From: Sinorhizobium sp. 6-70 | GTDB lineage: Bacteria > Pseudomonadota > Alphaproteobacteria > Rhizobiales > Rhizobiaceae | Direction of reading: 5' to 3' | DNA: 64,000 bases | NCBI RefSeq assembly: GCF_030124375.1 | Contig: NZ_JASKLS010000005.1 | Coordinates: 62,001-126,000, forward strand | Shown here: piece by piece, positions 35,472-43,879 of the stretch | How the letters are laid out: every line of letters starts with the position of its first letter | Numbering within the stretch: position 1 is the stretch's first letter | Position numbers and translations under genes: made by a program | The notes under the pieces: generated by a model | Database searches by the model: none | The model's input: only the letters and a program-made list of their open reading frames with translations | Told to the model about the DNA's origin: nothing

Positions 35472-36370
35472 CCCGCGTTCTTGTTTCCGGGGGCACCGGC
35501 TTCGTCGGCCGCTTCATCGTCGAGCACCTCATCGCCCGCGGCTACAAGGTTGCTGTCGGCGGTCGCATGCCCCCGCCCGCGGGGTTCTTCTCGCAGCCGA
35601 TCCCCCATGTTCCGCTCCGCCTCGACCCGGATGCCGACCAGATCGCCGCTTTCGACGACATCTATTATTTCGTCCATGCCGCCTTCGAGCACGTCGAGGG
35701 CAAGTATCGTGGCGGCGAAGGCGCGGACCCGGAAGGCTTCCGGCACGCCAATCTCGACGGCTCGGTCCGTCTCTTCGAGGAGGCACGCGCTGCCGGGGTT
35801 CGCCGCTGCGTGTTTCTGTCGAGCCGCGCCGTCTATGGTGAAACGCCGCCCCCGATTGTAGACGAAACGTCGCCGGCGATGCCCGACACGCTCTACGGGA
35901 CAGTAAAGCTGGCCGGCGAAGACGCCTTGAAAGCAATGACCGGCCACGGCTTCGCCACCACCAGCTTGCGCGTGACCGGTGTCTACGGGCCGGCGGGTCC
36001 CGGGCGGAAGCACAAATGGAGCATGCTCTTCGCCGAATATCTCGCCGGCAAGACCGTTCCGCCACGCGCCGGCACCGAGGTTCACGGCGACGATGTAGCC
36101 CAGGCGGTGAGACTTGTGTTGGAGGCGGAGACCGCCAAAGTCTCCGGCAGAGTCTTCAATGTCTCGGACGTGCTCACCGACAACCGAGAGATCCTCTCCC
36201 TTCTCCAGAAGGCGACCGGTTGCTCCCATCCGCTGCCGCCTGCGGCGGAGACGGCCGCCTTCAAGGGAATGTCGACGGATAGGCTGCGTGCCCTCGGCTG
36301 GATGCCCGGCGGACCCGAACGTCTGGCGGCAACGATCATGGAAATGGTGAGGGATGTCCGATCACAATAG
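35468..36370 (+). CDS. sqdC: NAD-dependent epimerase/dehydratase SqdC
   Basis: A 300-residue extended short-chain dehydrogenase with the glycine motif VSGGTGFVGRFIVEHLIARG at about residue 6 and YGTVKLAGE holding the catalytic Tyr/Lys (about 139-143). It is the last gene of sqdBDC. In R. sphaeroides SqdC is a small reductase-type protein whose mutant alters lipid head groups; its exact role is uncertain. Start at 35468 overlaps the sqdD stop. Confidence 0.85.
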   Translation: MTRVLVSGGTGFVGRFIVEHLIARGYKVAVGGRMPPPAGFFSQPIPHVPLRLDPDADQIAAFDDIYYFVHAAFEHVEGKYRGGEGADPEGFRHANLDGSVRLFEEARAAGVRRCVFLSSRAVYGETPPPIVDETSPAMPDTLYGTVKLAGEDALKAMTGHGFATTSLRVTGVYGPAGPGRKHKWSMLFAEYLAGKTVPPRAGTEVHGDDVAQAVRLVLEAETAKVSGRVFNVSDVLTDNREILSLLQKATGCSHPLPPAAETAAFKGMSTDRLRALGWMPGGPERLAATIMEMVRDVRSQ

Positions 36371-36392
36371 AGGCTGCGAAACCCGGTTATTG

Positions 36393-36546
36393 CCCCTCAC
36401 CCTAACCCTCTTGCCGCAAGCGGTGAGAGGGTACAGGAGCGTGCTGCGACGCCCTTCGCAATCCGGTTAATGCTGCGCGGGGCGGCGCAGCTTCTCCCTT
36501 CTCCCCGTCAAAACGGGGAGAAGGTGGCGGCAGCCGGATGAGGGGC
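36393..36546. repeat. Dispersed CCCTCACC / GGATGAGGGGC palindromic repeat
   Basis: The sequence opens CCCCTCACCCTAACCCTCT, contains a short hairpin (TTGCCGCAAGCGG-like), CTTCTCCCCGTCAAAACGGGGAGAAG, and closes GGCGGCAGCCGGATGAGGGGC. The ends are inverted repeats. Elements with this wording are known to be dispersed in Rhizobiales genomes. It fills the gap between sqdC and the convergent phosphoesterase gene. Confidence 0.6.
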
Positions 36547-36565
36547 CGATCTCGCGAAAAGCACT

Positions 36566-37468
36566 CTACCCCAGATCAACCACGACAATTTCCGGCGGGA
36601 CCCCAAATCGGATCGGCGCGATCGAACAGCCGAGACCGCCTGAGACGATCAGATTGCGATCCTCTTCGACGATATGGCCATAGGCATACCGGTCGCCAAA
36701 GCGGGACGGCACGACTGGCGCGAGACCGGCAAACCGAACCTGTCCGCCATGGGTATGGCCGGACAGCGTCAAGGAGACCCGCGCCGGCACTTTCGGAAAG
36801 ATGTCGGGCTCGTGTGCGAGAAGAATGACCGGCGCGTTGTCGCTCACCTGCGCCAGTGTGCCGTCGAGATCATCAAGGCCCGTCATGGAGCGCCGGCCCC
36901 ACTTCTTGCCGGGCCGAAGAGCAAGCTGATCCTCGAGACCGGCGAGCCAGAACCCATAGCCCTCCTTCTCCAGGCGAATGGCGCGGTTGCTGTGGACCGG
37001 AATGCCGACTTTCGCCAGTGCCCGGTGGCCGAAGGTTTCGCCGCCGCCGTTCTTCTGGGCGGTCCTGTCCTCCCACCAGTCGTGATTACCCATGATCGCA
37101 TGGACGCCAAGCGGAGCCTTGAGTGTCGCGAGCGCTTTCGACCATTCGCTGGAGTGGACATAGCGCGTGACGAGGTTCATGCCCGAGGCATAGTCTCCGA
37201 GCAAAACCGTGATGTCGCCGCCGAGATCGTTCGCCTGCGCGCAGATGGAGGCGATACGCCTGGAGGACATCCACGGCTCGCAGGCATGAAGATCGGCAAG
37301 CGCGACCACACGAAGCTTCAGACCGGGCGTCCAACCGGGCGGGGTCAGGTGATAGCGTGCGATGTTCAGCCGCCCGAGTGGCTCGATGGCAAAGGCATAG
37401 CTGCCGAGGGCCGCGAAGCTCGCGAAACCGCCCCCGAGCGTCTGCAGGAATCCTCGGCGTGTGAACAT
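36566..37468 (-). CDS. Exported metallophosphoesterase (Tat signal)
   Basis: A 300-residue calcineurin-like phosphoesterase. The N-terminus is MFTRRGFLQTLGGGF, a twin-arginine signal with hydrophobic segment to about residue 26. Metal-binding motifs appear in order: DLHAC (about 58), GDYASG (about 91), GNHDWW (about 126) and GHTHGGQ (about 238). Related to the YaeI group acting on phosphodiesters such as UDP-diacylglucosamine; substrate unknown here. Its start lies one base upstream of the ruvB stop on the same strand, so it may be read through from ruvCAB. Confidence 0.85.
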   Translation of the reverse strand: MFTRRGFLQTLGGGFASFAALGSYAFAIEPLGRLNIARYHLTPPGWTPGLKLRVVALADLHACEPWMSSRRIASICAQANDLGGDITVLLGDYASGMNLVTRYVHSSEWSKALATLKAPLGVHAIMGNHDWWEDRTAQKNGGGETFGHRALAKVGIPVHSNRAIRLEKEGYGFWLAGLEDQLALRPGKKWGRRSMTGLDDLDGTLAQVSDNAPVILLAHEPDIFPKVPARVSLTLSGHTHGGQVRFAGLAPVVPSRFGDRYAYGHIVEEDRNLIVSGGLGCSIAPIRFGVPPEIVVVDLG

Positions 37469-37469
37469 T

Positions 37470-38510
37470 TCAGTCGTCCTCGAGCGTCAGACGGAATTGC
37501 GTCGCCTCGATGTCCTTCGGCGGGTTGAGGCCGAGATGTTTCCAGGCGTTCGCCGTCAGCACCCGGCCGCGCGGCGTGCGCTGTATGAAGCCCTGCTGGA
37601 TCAGATAGGGTTCGATAATATCCTCGATCGCATCGCGCGGCTCGGAAAGACCAGCCGCGATCGTATCGATGCCCACCGGGCCACCACCGAAATTCTGGGC
37701 AATCATGGTCAGATAGCGACGGTCGAGCTGGTCGAGCCCCATATTGTCGACCAGCAACCGCGTCAGCGCCTCGTCGGCAAGCTCCCGAGTCACCGCCTCG
37801 ACCCGCGCCACTTCGGCGAAGTCGCGCACCCGCCGCAGGAGCCGACCGGCGATGCGCGGCGTGCCGCGTGCCCGGCGGGCGATTTCGCGCGCACCCTCGT
37901 CGGTCATGCCGAGGCCCATCAGCCGTGCGCCACGGCGCACGATCAGCTCCAGTTCCTCGACCGTGTAGAAATTGAGACGGACCGGAATGCCGAAGCGGTC
38001 GCGCAACGGCGTCGTCAGCAGACCGAGGCGCGTGGTCGCCGCCACCAGCGTAAACTTGGACAGATCGATCTTGACCGAACGCGCCGCCGGTCCCTCGCCG
38101 ATGATAAGGTCCAGCTGGAAGTCCTCCATGGCCGGATAGAGGATTTCCTCGACCGCGGGGTTCAGACGGTGGATTTCGTCGATGAACAGCACGTCGCGCT
38201 CTTCGAGATTGGTAAGCAGCGCCGCGAGATCGCCGGCCTTGGCGATAACCGGCCCAGAGGTCGACCGGAAGTTGACGCCGAGTTCCTTGGCCATGATCTG
38301 TGCGAGCGTCGTCTTGCCGAGACCGGGCGGGCCGACAAAGAGCACGTGGTCGAGCGCCTCGCCGCGATTGCGCGCCGCTTCGATGAAGATCTTGAGGTTC
38401 GCCCGCGCCTCCGCCTGGCCGGTGAACTCGTCCAGCGACTGCGGACGCAGCGTCGCATCGACGTCCTCGCCTCGCTTTTCCGGCGCAATCAGGCGTGCGG
38501 CTTCACTCAT
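37470..38510 (-). CDS. ruvB: Holliday junction branch-migration helicase RuvB
   Basis: RuvB is the hexameric motor of the RuvAB complex that drives branch migration at recombination junctions. The 346-residue length is exact. Signs include [25 protein letters not shown], Walker [13 protein letters not shown] (about 62), Walker [18 protein letters not shown] (about 108), sensor [14 protein letters not shown] and the winged helix ending ([13 protein letters not shown]). It lies 163 bases after ruvA. Confidence 0.97.
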   Translation of the reverse strand: MSEAARLIAPEKRGEDVDATLRPQSLDEFTGQAEARANLKIFIEAARNRGEALDHVLFVGPPGLGKTTLAQIMAKELGVNFRSTSGPVIAKAGDLAALLTNLEERDVLFIDEIHRLNPAVEEILYPAMEDFQLDLIIGEGPAARSVKIDLSKFTLVAATTRLGLLTTPLRDRFGIPVRLNFYTVEELELIVRRGARLMGLGMTDEGAREIARRARGTPRIAGRLLRRVRDFAEVARVEAVTRELADEALTRLLVDNMGLDQLDRRYLTMIAQNFGGGPVGIDTIAAGLSEPRDAIEDIIEPYLIQQGFIQRTPRGRVLTANAWKHLGLNPPKDIEATQFRLTLEDD

Positions 38511-38673
38511 GTCAAACTTCCATTTCGGACTGGACCGCGCCCCTGCGCGGTCCCCGCACCAAGCCGATCACCGCCACCGTTTCCACGCGCTCAACCATAT
38601 TGTCATCGCATTGCCGGATCCAGCGCGGATCGCGTCATTCCATTGCTTTGTGGCCGCAGGAGGGCCTGCGCCC

Positions 38674-39291
38674 TCACCGTGCCAGTTCCTTCAGCCCGAG
38701 ACGGATAAGCCTGGCGCTGTCGCCGCCCGCGCCGCCGTTCTTCAAGGCCGCCGCAACGGCATTTGCGGCCTGGTCGCGCGAATAGCCGAGATTGGTCAGG
38801 GCCGAAACGGCGTCCGCGACCGGAGCCGAGGCAACCCCTTCGCCCAATTCCTGCTTGAGGCTGATCGCGGCCGATGGCTCGCCGGCAAAGGCAGGCGCCC
38901 TGTTCTTGAGTTCGGTGACGATGCGTACGGCCACCTTGGGGCCGACGCCCGGGGCGCGCGAGACCGAGGTCTTGTCCTGCAGCGCGATCGCGCTCGCAAG
39001 CTCGCTGGGCGTCAGCGTCGAAAGTACCGCGAGGGCCACTTTGGACCCCACGCCCTGGACGCTCTGGAGCAGGCGGAACCACTCGCGCTCGAGTGCAGTC
39101 AGAAAGCCAAAAAGCTTGAGCTGGTCCTCGCGCACATAGGTCTCGATGAAGAGCACCGCCGCCTCGCCCGCCGATCCGAGCTTGCCGAGGGTGCGTGCCG
39201 AACAATGGGCGACATATCCGACGCCGTGCACGTCGAGAACGACGTGATCTTCGCCGATTTCGTCAATGGTGCCCTTGAGCTTGCCGATCAT
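38674..39291 (-). CDS. ruvA: Holliday junction-binding protein RuvA
   Basis: RuvA tetramers bind four-way junctions and load RuvB. The 205-residue protein has domain I ([26 protein letters not shown]), helix-hairpin-helix motifs ([18 protein letters not shown] and [27 protein letters not shown]) and a C-terminal three-helix domain that contacts RuvB ([23 protein letters not shown]). It is 62 bases downstream of ruvC. Confidence 0.96.
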   Translation of the reverse strand: MIGKLKGTIDEIGEDHVVLDVHGVGYVAHCSARTLGKLGSAGEAAVLFIETYVREDQLKLFGFLTALEREWFRLLQSVQGVGSKVALAVLSTLTPSELASAIALQDKTSVSRAPGVGPKVAVRIVTELKNRAPAFAGEPSAAISLKQELGEGVASAPVADAVSALTNLGYSRDQAANAVAAALKNGGAGGDSARLIRLGLKELAR

Positions 39292-39353
39292 CTGATCTTG
39301 TCTTTCTGGATGGGTTTGGACCGTAGCCGTTTAAACAGATTCCGACAGGTGGC

Positions 39354-39866
39354 CTAGCCGGCAAGAGCCGCAAGCCGGCTGGTGATCGCCTGCCGGTTGT
39401 GCGCGTGGCAAATGGCGATGGCGAGCGCGTCGGCGGCATCGTTGCCCTTGAACTCAACCTTTGGCATCAGAACCTTCAGCATCATGTGGATCTGCTGCTT
39501 CTCGCCATGGCCGACGCCGATCACCGCCTTCTTGACGGCGTTGGGGGCATACTCCGCCACTCTGAGACCCGCGCGCGCCGGGACGAGCATCGCGATGCCG
39601 CGAGCCTGGCCGAGCTTCAGCGTCGCCGTCGCGTCCTTGTTGACGAAGGTCTGCTCTACGGCGGCTTCGTGGGGCTGGTAGCCGTGCACGACGTCGGCAA
39701 GCCCGTCATGCAATTGGCACAGGCGTGATGCCAGGTCCATCTCGCCGTCGGATGTCACCGTACCGGAGGCTACGAAACGCAGCGAATTGCCCAAGGTTTC
39801 GATGATGCCCCAACCGGTGCGCCGAAGGCCCGGATCGATGCCGATGATGCGAATCGTGTTCTGCAT
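39354..39866 (-). CDS. ruvC: Holliday junction resolvase RuvC
   Basis: RuvC is the dimeric nuclease that cuts Holliday junctions. The 170-residue protein begins with [16 protein letters not shown] (catalytic Asp11), has [20 protein letters not shown] with the second acidic residue, and ends with the [13 protein letters not shown] motif carrying the last aspartate. It is the first gene of ruvC-ruvA-ruvB. Confidence 0.96.
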   Translation of the reverse strand: MQNTIRIIGIDPGLRRTGWGIIETLGNSLRFVASGTVTSDGEMDLASRLCQLHDGLADVVHGYQPHEAAVEQTFVNKDATATLKLGQARGIAMLVPARAGLRVAEYAPNAVKKAVIGVGHGEKQQIHMMLKVLMPKVEFKGNDAADALAIAICHAHNRQAITSRLAALAG

Positions 39867-40034
39867 GTCTCACCCTATGTCGGTCAGCCGGACGCTGCCA
39901 GCAAAAAGTGAACAAAACAAAAACATTACACAGGAATGGCCGACGGCGCCGCGAAAACGGCTTCTAGCTCTTGGCTTTAAGAAACTTGAACCTACATTGC
40001 GATCGATCAATTTCTCTTAATTGAAGGTCTTGCC

Positions 40035-41036
40035 ATGATCCCCTTCTCCGTTCTCGACCTGTCGCCAATCACCGAGGGCGGCAGCGTCGCCCAGTCGCTC
40101 GAAAACTCGCGTCGGCTGGCGGTCGCCGCCGAGGAGCACGGCTACAAGCGCTTCTGGCTGGCCGAACATCACGGAATGAAGGGGATTGCGAGCGCTGCGA
40201 CGTCGCTGGTGATTTCCCACGTGGCGTCGGCGACACGATCGATCCGTGTCGGCTCGGGCGGAATCATGCTGCCCAATCATTCGCCCCTCGTCATCGCTGA
40301 GCAATTCGGCACGCTCGCCGCGCTCTATCCGGGCCGCATCGATCTCGGCCTTGGCCGCGCGCCCGGCACCGACATGCGGACGGCACAGGCGCTCCGGCGC
40401 AACATGGAGGCGAGCGCCAACAATTTTCCGAACGATGTCGTGGAGCTCCAGGCGCTGCTCGGCCCCGTCACCGAAGACCAGAAGATCATCGCCGTGCCCG
40501 GCGCCGATTCCAACGTGCCGATCTGGCTGCTCGGTTCCAGCCACTTCAGCGCTCACCTCGCCGGCATGCTCGGCCTTCCCTTCGCATTCGCCTCGCATTT
40601 CGCACCCGACATGCTGCTCACCGCCCTCGAAATCTACCGCGAGCGCTTCACGCCATCGCCGCAACTCGACAAGCCGCATGTGATGGTTGGCGTCATGGGC
40701 GTTGCTGCCGATACCGACGACGAGGCGAACTATCTCTTCACTTCCATGCAGCAGTCCTTCGCGGCACTCCGCCGCAATGCGCGCGGCCGCTTCCCGCCGC
40801 CGGTCAAATCCATGGATGGGCTCTGGAGTGGTGACGAGAAGATCTTCGTCGACCACGCCATGACCTATGCCGTGGTGGGCGGTCCTGAAACGATCCGCAG
40901 CAAGATCCGGACGTTCATCGAGCAGACCAAAGCCGACGAGTTGATCATATCCATGCCGATCTTCGACATGGAAGCGCGGCTGCATTCCTTGGAGCTGTTT
41001 GGCGAGGCGCAGCGCCAACTCGCTGCGGCCGCTTGA
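40035..41036 (+). CDS. Luciferase-like flavin-dependent oxidoreductase
   Basis: A 333-residue member of the LLM class (luciferase-like monooxygenase fold), of the bacterial YhbW type by overall sequence: [16 protein letters not shown] at the N-terminus, [60 protein letters not shown], and [26 protein letters not shown]. These residues line the FMN or F420 pocket. Substrate unknown. It is divergent from ruvC and followed by its own terminator, so it is transcribed alone. Confidence 0.87.
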   Translation: MIPFSVLDLSPITEGGSVAQSLENSRRLAVAAEEHGYKRFWLAEHHGMKGIASAATSLVISHVASATRSIRVGSGGIMLPNHSPLVIAEQFGTLAALYPGRIDLGLGRAPGTDMRTAQALRRNMEASANNFPNDVVELQALLGPVTEDQKIIAVPGADSNVPIWLLGSSHFSAHLAGMLGLPFAFASHFAPDMLLTALEIYRERFTPSPQLDKPHVMVGVMGVAADTDDEANYLFTSMQQSFAALRRNARGRFPPPVKSMDGLWSGDEKIFVDHAMTYAVVGGPETIRSKIRTFIEQTKADELIISMPIFDMEARLHSLELFGEAQRQLAAAA

Positions 41037-41048
41037 AGCTGAAACAGA

Positions 41049-41087
41049 AAGACCCGCGCTCCATCGAGAACGCGGGTCGTTTTCGTC
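41049..41087 (+). terminator. Terminator of the LLM oxidoreductase gene
   Basis: GACCCGCG (41051-41058) pairs with CGCGGGTC (41071-41078) and GTTTTCG follows. Confidence 0.8.
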
Positions 41088-41103
41088 AGATCAAAGAAAC
41101 GTT

Positions 41104-41205
41104 AGAGCAATTCCAGGGAAAGTGTGTAGCGGTTTTCCGTCCGGAATTGCGTAGTTTCAAAGAGTTAGATCATTTCAGTGTTTCAATGAAACAATGAAAT
41201 GATCT
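41104..41205 (+). repeat. AGAGC-type structured repeat, full copy
   Basis: Two parts. The first is AGAGCAATTCCAGGGAAAG, core GTGTGTAGCGG, then TTTTCCGTCCGGAATTGC. The second is a long palindrome beginning AGATCATTTCA and ending TGAAATGATCT. It is about 94 percent identical by eye to the copy at 60537-60638. Its last bases provide the yebC stop codon on the minus strand (TAG at 41204-41206). Confidence 0.8.
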
Positions 41206-41950
41206 AGGCGGAAAGCTTGGCAAGGATCTCGTCGGAGACTTCGAAGTTCGAATAGACGTTCTGGACGTCGTCGTCGTCTTCAAGGTTGTCGATCAGCTTC
41301 ATCAGCGACTGTGCCTTTTCCTCGTCCACCGGCACGGTGTTCTGTGCCTTCCAGATCGCCTTGACGGTTTCCGCTTCGCCAAGAACGTCTTCGAGAGCCT
41401 TGGAGACTTCGCCGATATTCTCAAAGCCGCAGATGATCGTGTGGCCGTCCTCGTCCGTCGTCACATCATCGGCACCGGCTTCGATCGCCGCTTCCATGAC
41501 CTTGTCGGCATCGCCGACGGAAAGCTTGTAGGTGATTTCGCCAACGCGATCGAAGGAGAAGGAAACCGAGCCGGTTTCGCCGAGTGCACCGCCAGCCTTG
41601 GTGAAGGTCGAACGGACATTGGAGGCGGTGCGGTTGCGGTTGTCGGTCAGCGCCTCGACGATGACGGCGACGCCGCCCGGGCCGTAGCCCTCGTAACGGA
41701 CTTCCTCGTAGTTCTCCGCATCACCACCCGACGCCTTCTTGATCGCCCGCTCGATGTTGTCCTTCGGCATCGACTGCGCCTTGGCGTTCTGGATCGCCAG
41801 CCTGAGGCGCGGGTTCATCGCCGGGTCTGCCATGCCCGACTTTGCGGCGACCGTGATTTCGCGCGCGAGCTTGGAAAACATTTTCGAGCGCACCGCATCC
41901 TGACGGCCCTTGCGGTGCATGATGTTCTTGAACTGTGAATGGCCAGCCAT
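41204..41950 (-). CDS. YebC/PmpR-family transcriptional regulator
   Basis: A 248-residue protein of the YebC family (translation/transcription factor; some members relieve ribosome stalling, others bind promoters). The N-terminus [23 protein letters not shown] and [49 protein letters not shown]-type sequence is diagnostic. The family normally sits next to ruvC, as here with the LLM gene in between. The reading ends in the repeat at 41104-41205, so its last residues (about DEILAKLSA) abut a mobile-like element. Confidence 0.92.
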   Translation of the reverse strand: MAGHSQFKNIMHRKGRQDAVRSKMFSKLAREITVAAKSGMADPAMNPRLRLAIQNAKAQSMPKDNIERAIKKASGGDAENYEEVRYEGYGPGGVAVIVEALTDNRNRTASNVRSTFTKAGGALGETGSVSFSFDRVGEITYKLSVGDADKVMEAAIEAGADDVTTDEDGHTIICGFENIGEVSKALEDVLGEAETVKAIWKAQNTVPVDEEKAQSLMKLIDNLEDDDDVQNVYSNFEVSDEILAKLSA

Positions 41951-42089
41951 GGCGCCCTCTGCATGCATGAATTTATTGGGATGGGGCGCCTTATAGTTTT
42001 ATTGCCGCGCCCCGTCCAGCAGGGGGCGTCGTCTTTTCAATGCGCGCAAATCCGGCGCCGTCAAAGCGCAACTCGCCGCCGTGGGCGGC

Positions 42090-42923
42090 TCAGGCACCCC
42101 GGAGAACATAGATCAGCGGCTTGCTCGGCAGGGAGCGCAGCGACACCTTGACGCTCGACCCCGTGGCAAAGCTCTTGTCGTAATCGTCGCCGAACATCGC
42201 CAGAAAGTCGTTGATCAACGGCGGCCGGTGCATCGGCAGGATCAGCGCCGCACGCAGGCGGGATACGACACGGCTCATGCTTTCAGCGCCCATGGTCAGG
42301 CCGCCATCCACCGGTACCATCAGCACGTCGAGCCGGCCGATCTGGCGGTAATGGCTGTCGTCGAGTTCGTAATGCAGGTGGCCGAGATGGCCGATGCAGA
42401 GGCCGGCAACCTCGAAGATGAAGATCGAATTGCCGTCGTGTTCCATGGCTCCGTAGCCGGAGCGTATATCCGTCGTGACATTGCGGATATAGGCGTCGCC
42501 GACGACGAGATCATGGTCGGCCGGCTCACCGTCATCGCCCCATCCATGCAGGACGTACCGGATGGCCGGGTCCGGTGTCAAAGTATAGTGGCTGGAATGG
42601 GCCTTGTTCATCGTTACCACGGTCGGTAGTGCGGGGGGCCGGAACCAGCCGTTATAGTCGGTGGCGATCGAAATGCCGCCCGGCGTTTCGATCAGGAACG
42701 TCGAATGGCCGAGATAGGTGATGTTGACTTCGCTGTCAGCCACTGTCGCCGGCGTTGCCCCCGGAACCGTGAAGCTGGCGAATGTCGCTTTCGGCGTGGC
42801 TTGCGCGATCGCCTGGCATTGGCTAACCGGTGGCGAAGGCTGCTGCGCATGCGCATGTTCCGGCCAGAACGTATGGATCAGCCAGATGGCGGCCATGGTG
42901 TAGGCAAGGTATCGGAGCAGCAT
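42090..42923 (-). CDS. Exported metallo-hydrolase (MBL fold)
   Basis: A 277-residue protein with a signal peptide (about 1-26, MLLRYLAYTMAAIWLIHTFWPEHAHAQ). The mature part is a beta-lactamase-superfamily hydrolase of the UlaG-like group: NITYLGHSTFLIETPGG (about 69-85), TVVTMNKAHSSHYTL where the metal-binding H-x-H-x-D-H would be (only partly conserved: HSSHY), and ALILPMHRP near the end. The altered metal motif means activity is uncertain. AGAGGTGAAGG precedes the start. Alone on its strand. Confidence 0.75.
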   Translation of the reverse strand: MLLRYLAYTMAAIWLIHTFWPEHAHAQQPSPPVSQCQAIAQATPKATFASFTVPGATPATVADSEVNITYLGHSTFLIETPGGISIATDYNGWFRPPALPTVVTMNKAHSSHYTLTPDPAIRYVLHGWGDDGEPADHDLVVGDAYIRNVTTDIRSGYGAMEHDGNSIFIFEVAGLCIGHLGHLHYELDDSHYRQIGRLDVLMVPVDGGLTMGAESMSRVVSRLRAALILPMHRPPLINDFLAMFGDDYDKSFATGSSVKVSLRSLPSKPLIYVLRGA

Positions 42924-43205
42924 CCTTCACCTCTCACACGCGTTTTTCAGCGCGTGGCAGGATCATTCAAGGTCGCCGCTCCGTCCAGCAACAAACTGGC
43001 GCTGGCGCTCACAATCGCGTCATTGTCGGCATTTCCGGAACGAGAGAGCAAATGTCACAAAGCTTCCGATCGCCGAACAAAATTGTTACTCCAGATTGTG
43101 CCAATAGGGTGCGGATGTCTGGCGCGATCCTCGAGGATGGCGGCGAACCGCGCCGAGGTACTCGTTTCTGGGAGGCAGAAAACAGCCTTCGAGCCAGGGG
43201 AAGCA

Positions 43206-43766
43206 ATGCCGATCACTACGCAGCAGTTCATGTCCCATGTAAGGGAAAACCCTGTCAACGATAGGCTCTTGAGCACGCTTCCAAGCCTTGGCCTTCCTCA
43301 TTGTGCGTTGACGGCGGGATGCCTCTTCCAGACAGTTTGGAACCTGAAGAGCGGAAACGAACCCGGGCATGGCATCAAGGACTACGACGTCTTTTACTTC
43401 GACGACAGCGACCTGTCATGGGAGGCAGAGGATCAAGCCATCCGACGCGCCAAGGACGCACTGGGAGAGCTTTCGGAAAAGGTTGAGATCAAGAACCAGG
43501 CGCGCGTTCACCTATGGTACTCAGAGAAATTCGGACGGCCATACCCCATTCTCAGGAAGGTCGAAGACGGCATCGACCGTTATCTCATCTCATGCACTCG
43601 GCTTGGCATAAACGTCGCGGACTGCCGCGTCTATTCTCCAGACAAGTTCGACGATATGTGGAACGGAGTTCTCAGGATCAATCCACTCAATGCCCAGCCG
43701 GACTTGTTCAGGAACAAGTGCCAGGAGTATCTCTCACGCTGGCCCTGGCTTGTGATCGCTGCATAG
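43206..43766 (+). CDS. Nucleotidyltransferase-family protein (NTP_transf_6-like)
   Basis: A 186-residue protein whose central segment GCLFQTVWNLKSGNEPGHGIKDYDVFYFDDSDLSW carries the G-x-x-x-Q-x-x-W-N and D-Y-D-V pattern of the DUF925/PF06042 nucleotidyltransferase family. This is followed by EKVEIKNQARVHLWYSEKFG. The D-x-D pair would bind metal. Biological substrate unknown. Start at 43206 has GGGGAAG eight bases upstream. Its surroundings (42950-43880) look less GC-rich than the neighbours, and it lies between two unrelated units, which suggests acquisition by transfer. Confidence 0.75.
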   Translation: MPITTQQFMSHVRENPVNDRLLSTLPSLGLPHCALTAGCLFQTVWNLKSGNEPGHGIKDYDVFYFDDSDLSWEAEDQAIRRAKDALGELSEKVEIKNQARVHLWYSEKFGRPYPILRKVEDGIDRYLISCTRLGINVADCRVYSPDKFDDMWNGVLRINPLNAQPDLFRNKCQEYLSRWPWLVIAA

Positions 43767-43879
43767 TAACGCGCAAGCTGCGCGAGCAAACAAGTCTGAG
43801 TGCCGACTTTATGGCGCTTTCTCGAATGCGCGGGCTGAGAGCGTCCTCGGCGCAGCAACTCAGGATTCGAAAGACCCAT

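Noticed and set aside
42830-43264. Plus-strand frame across the MBL/nucleotidyltransferase gap
   Set aside because: It overlaps the signal-peptide region of the metallo-hydrolase and the start of the nucleotidyltransferase in other frames, with no start signal.
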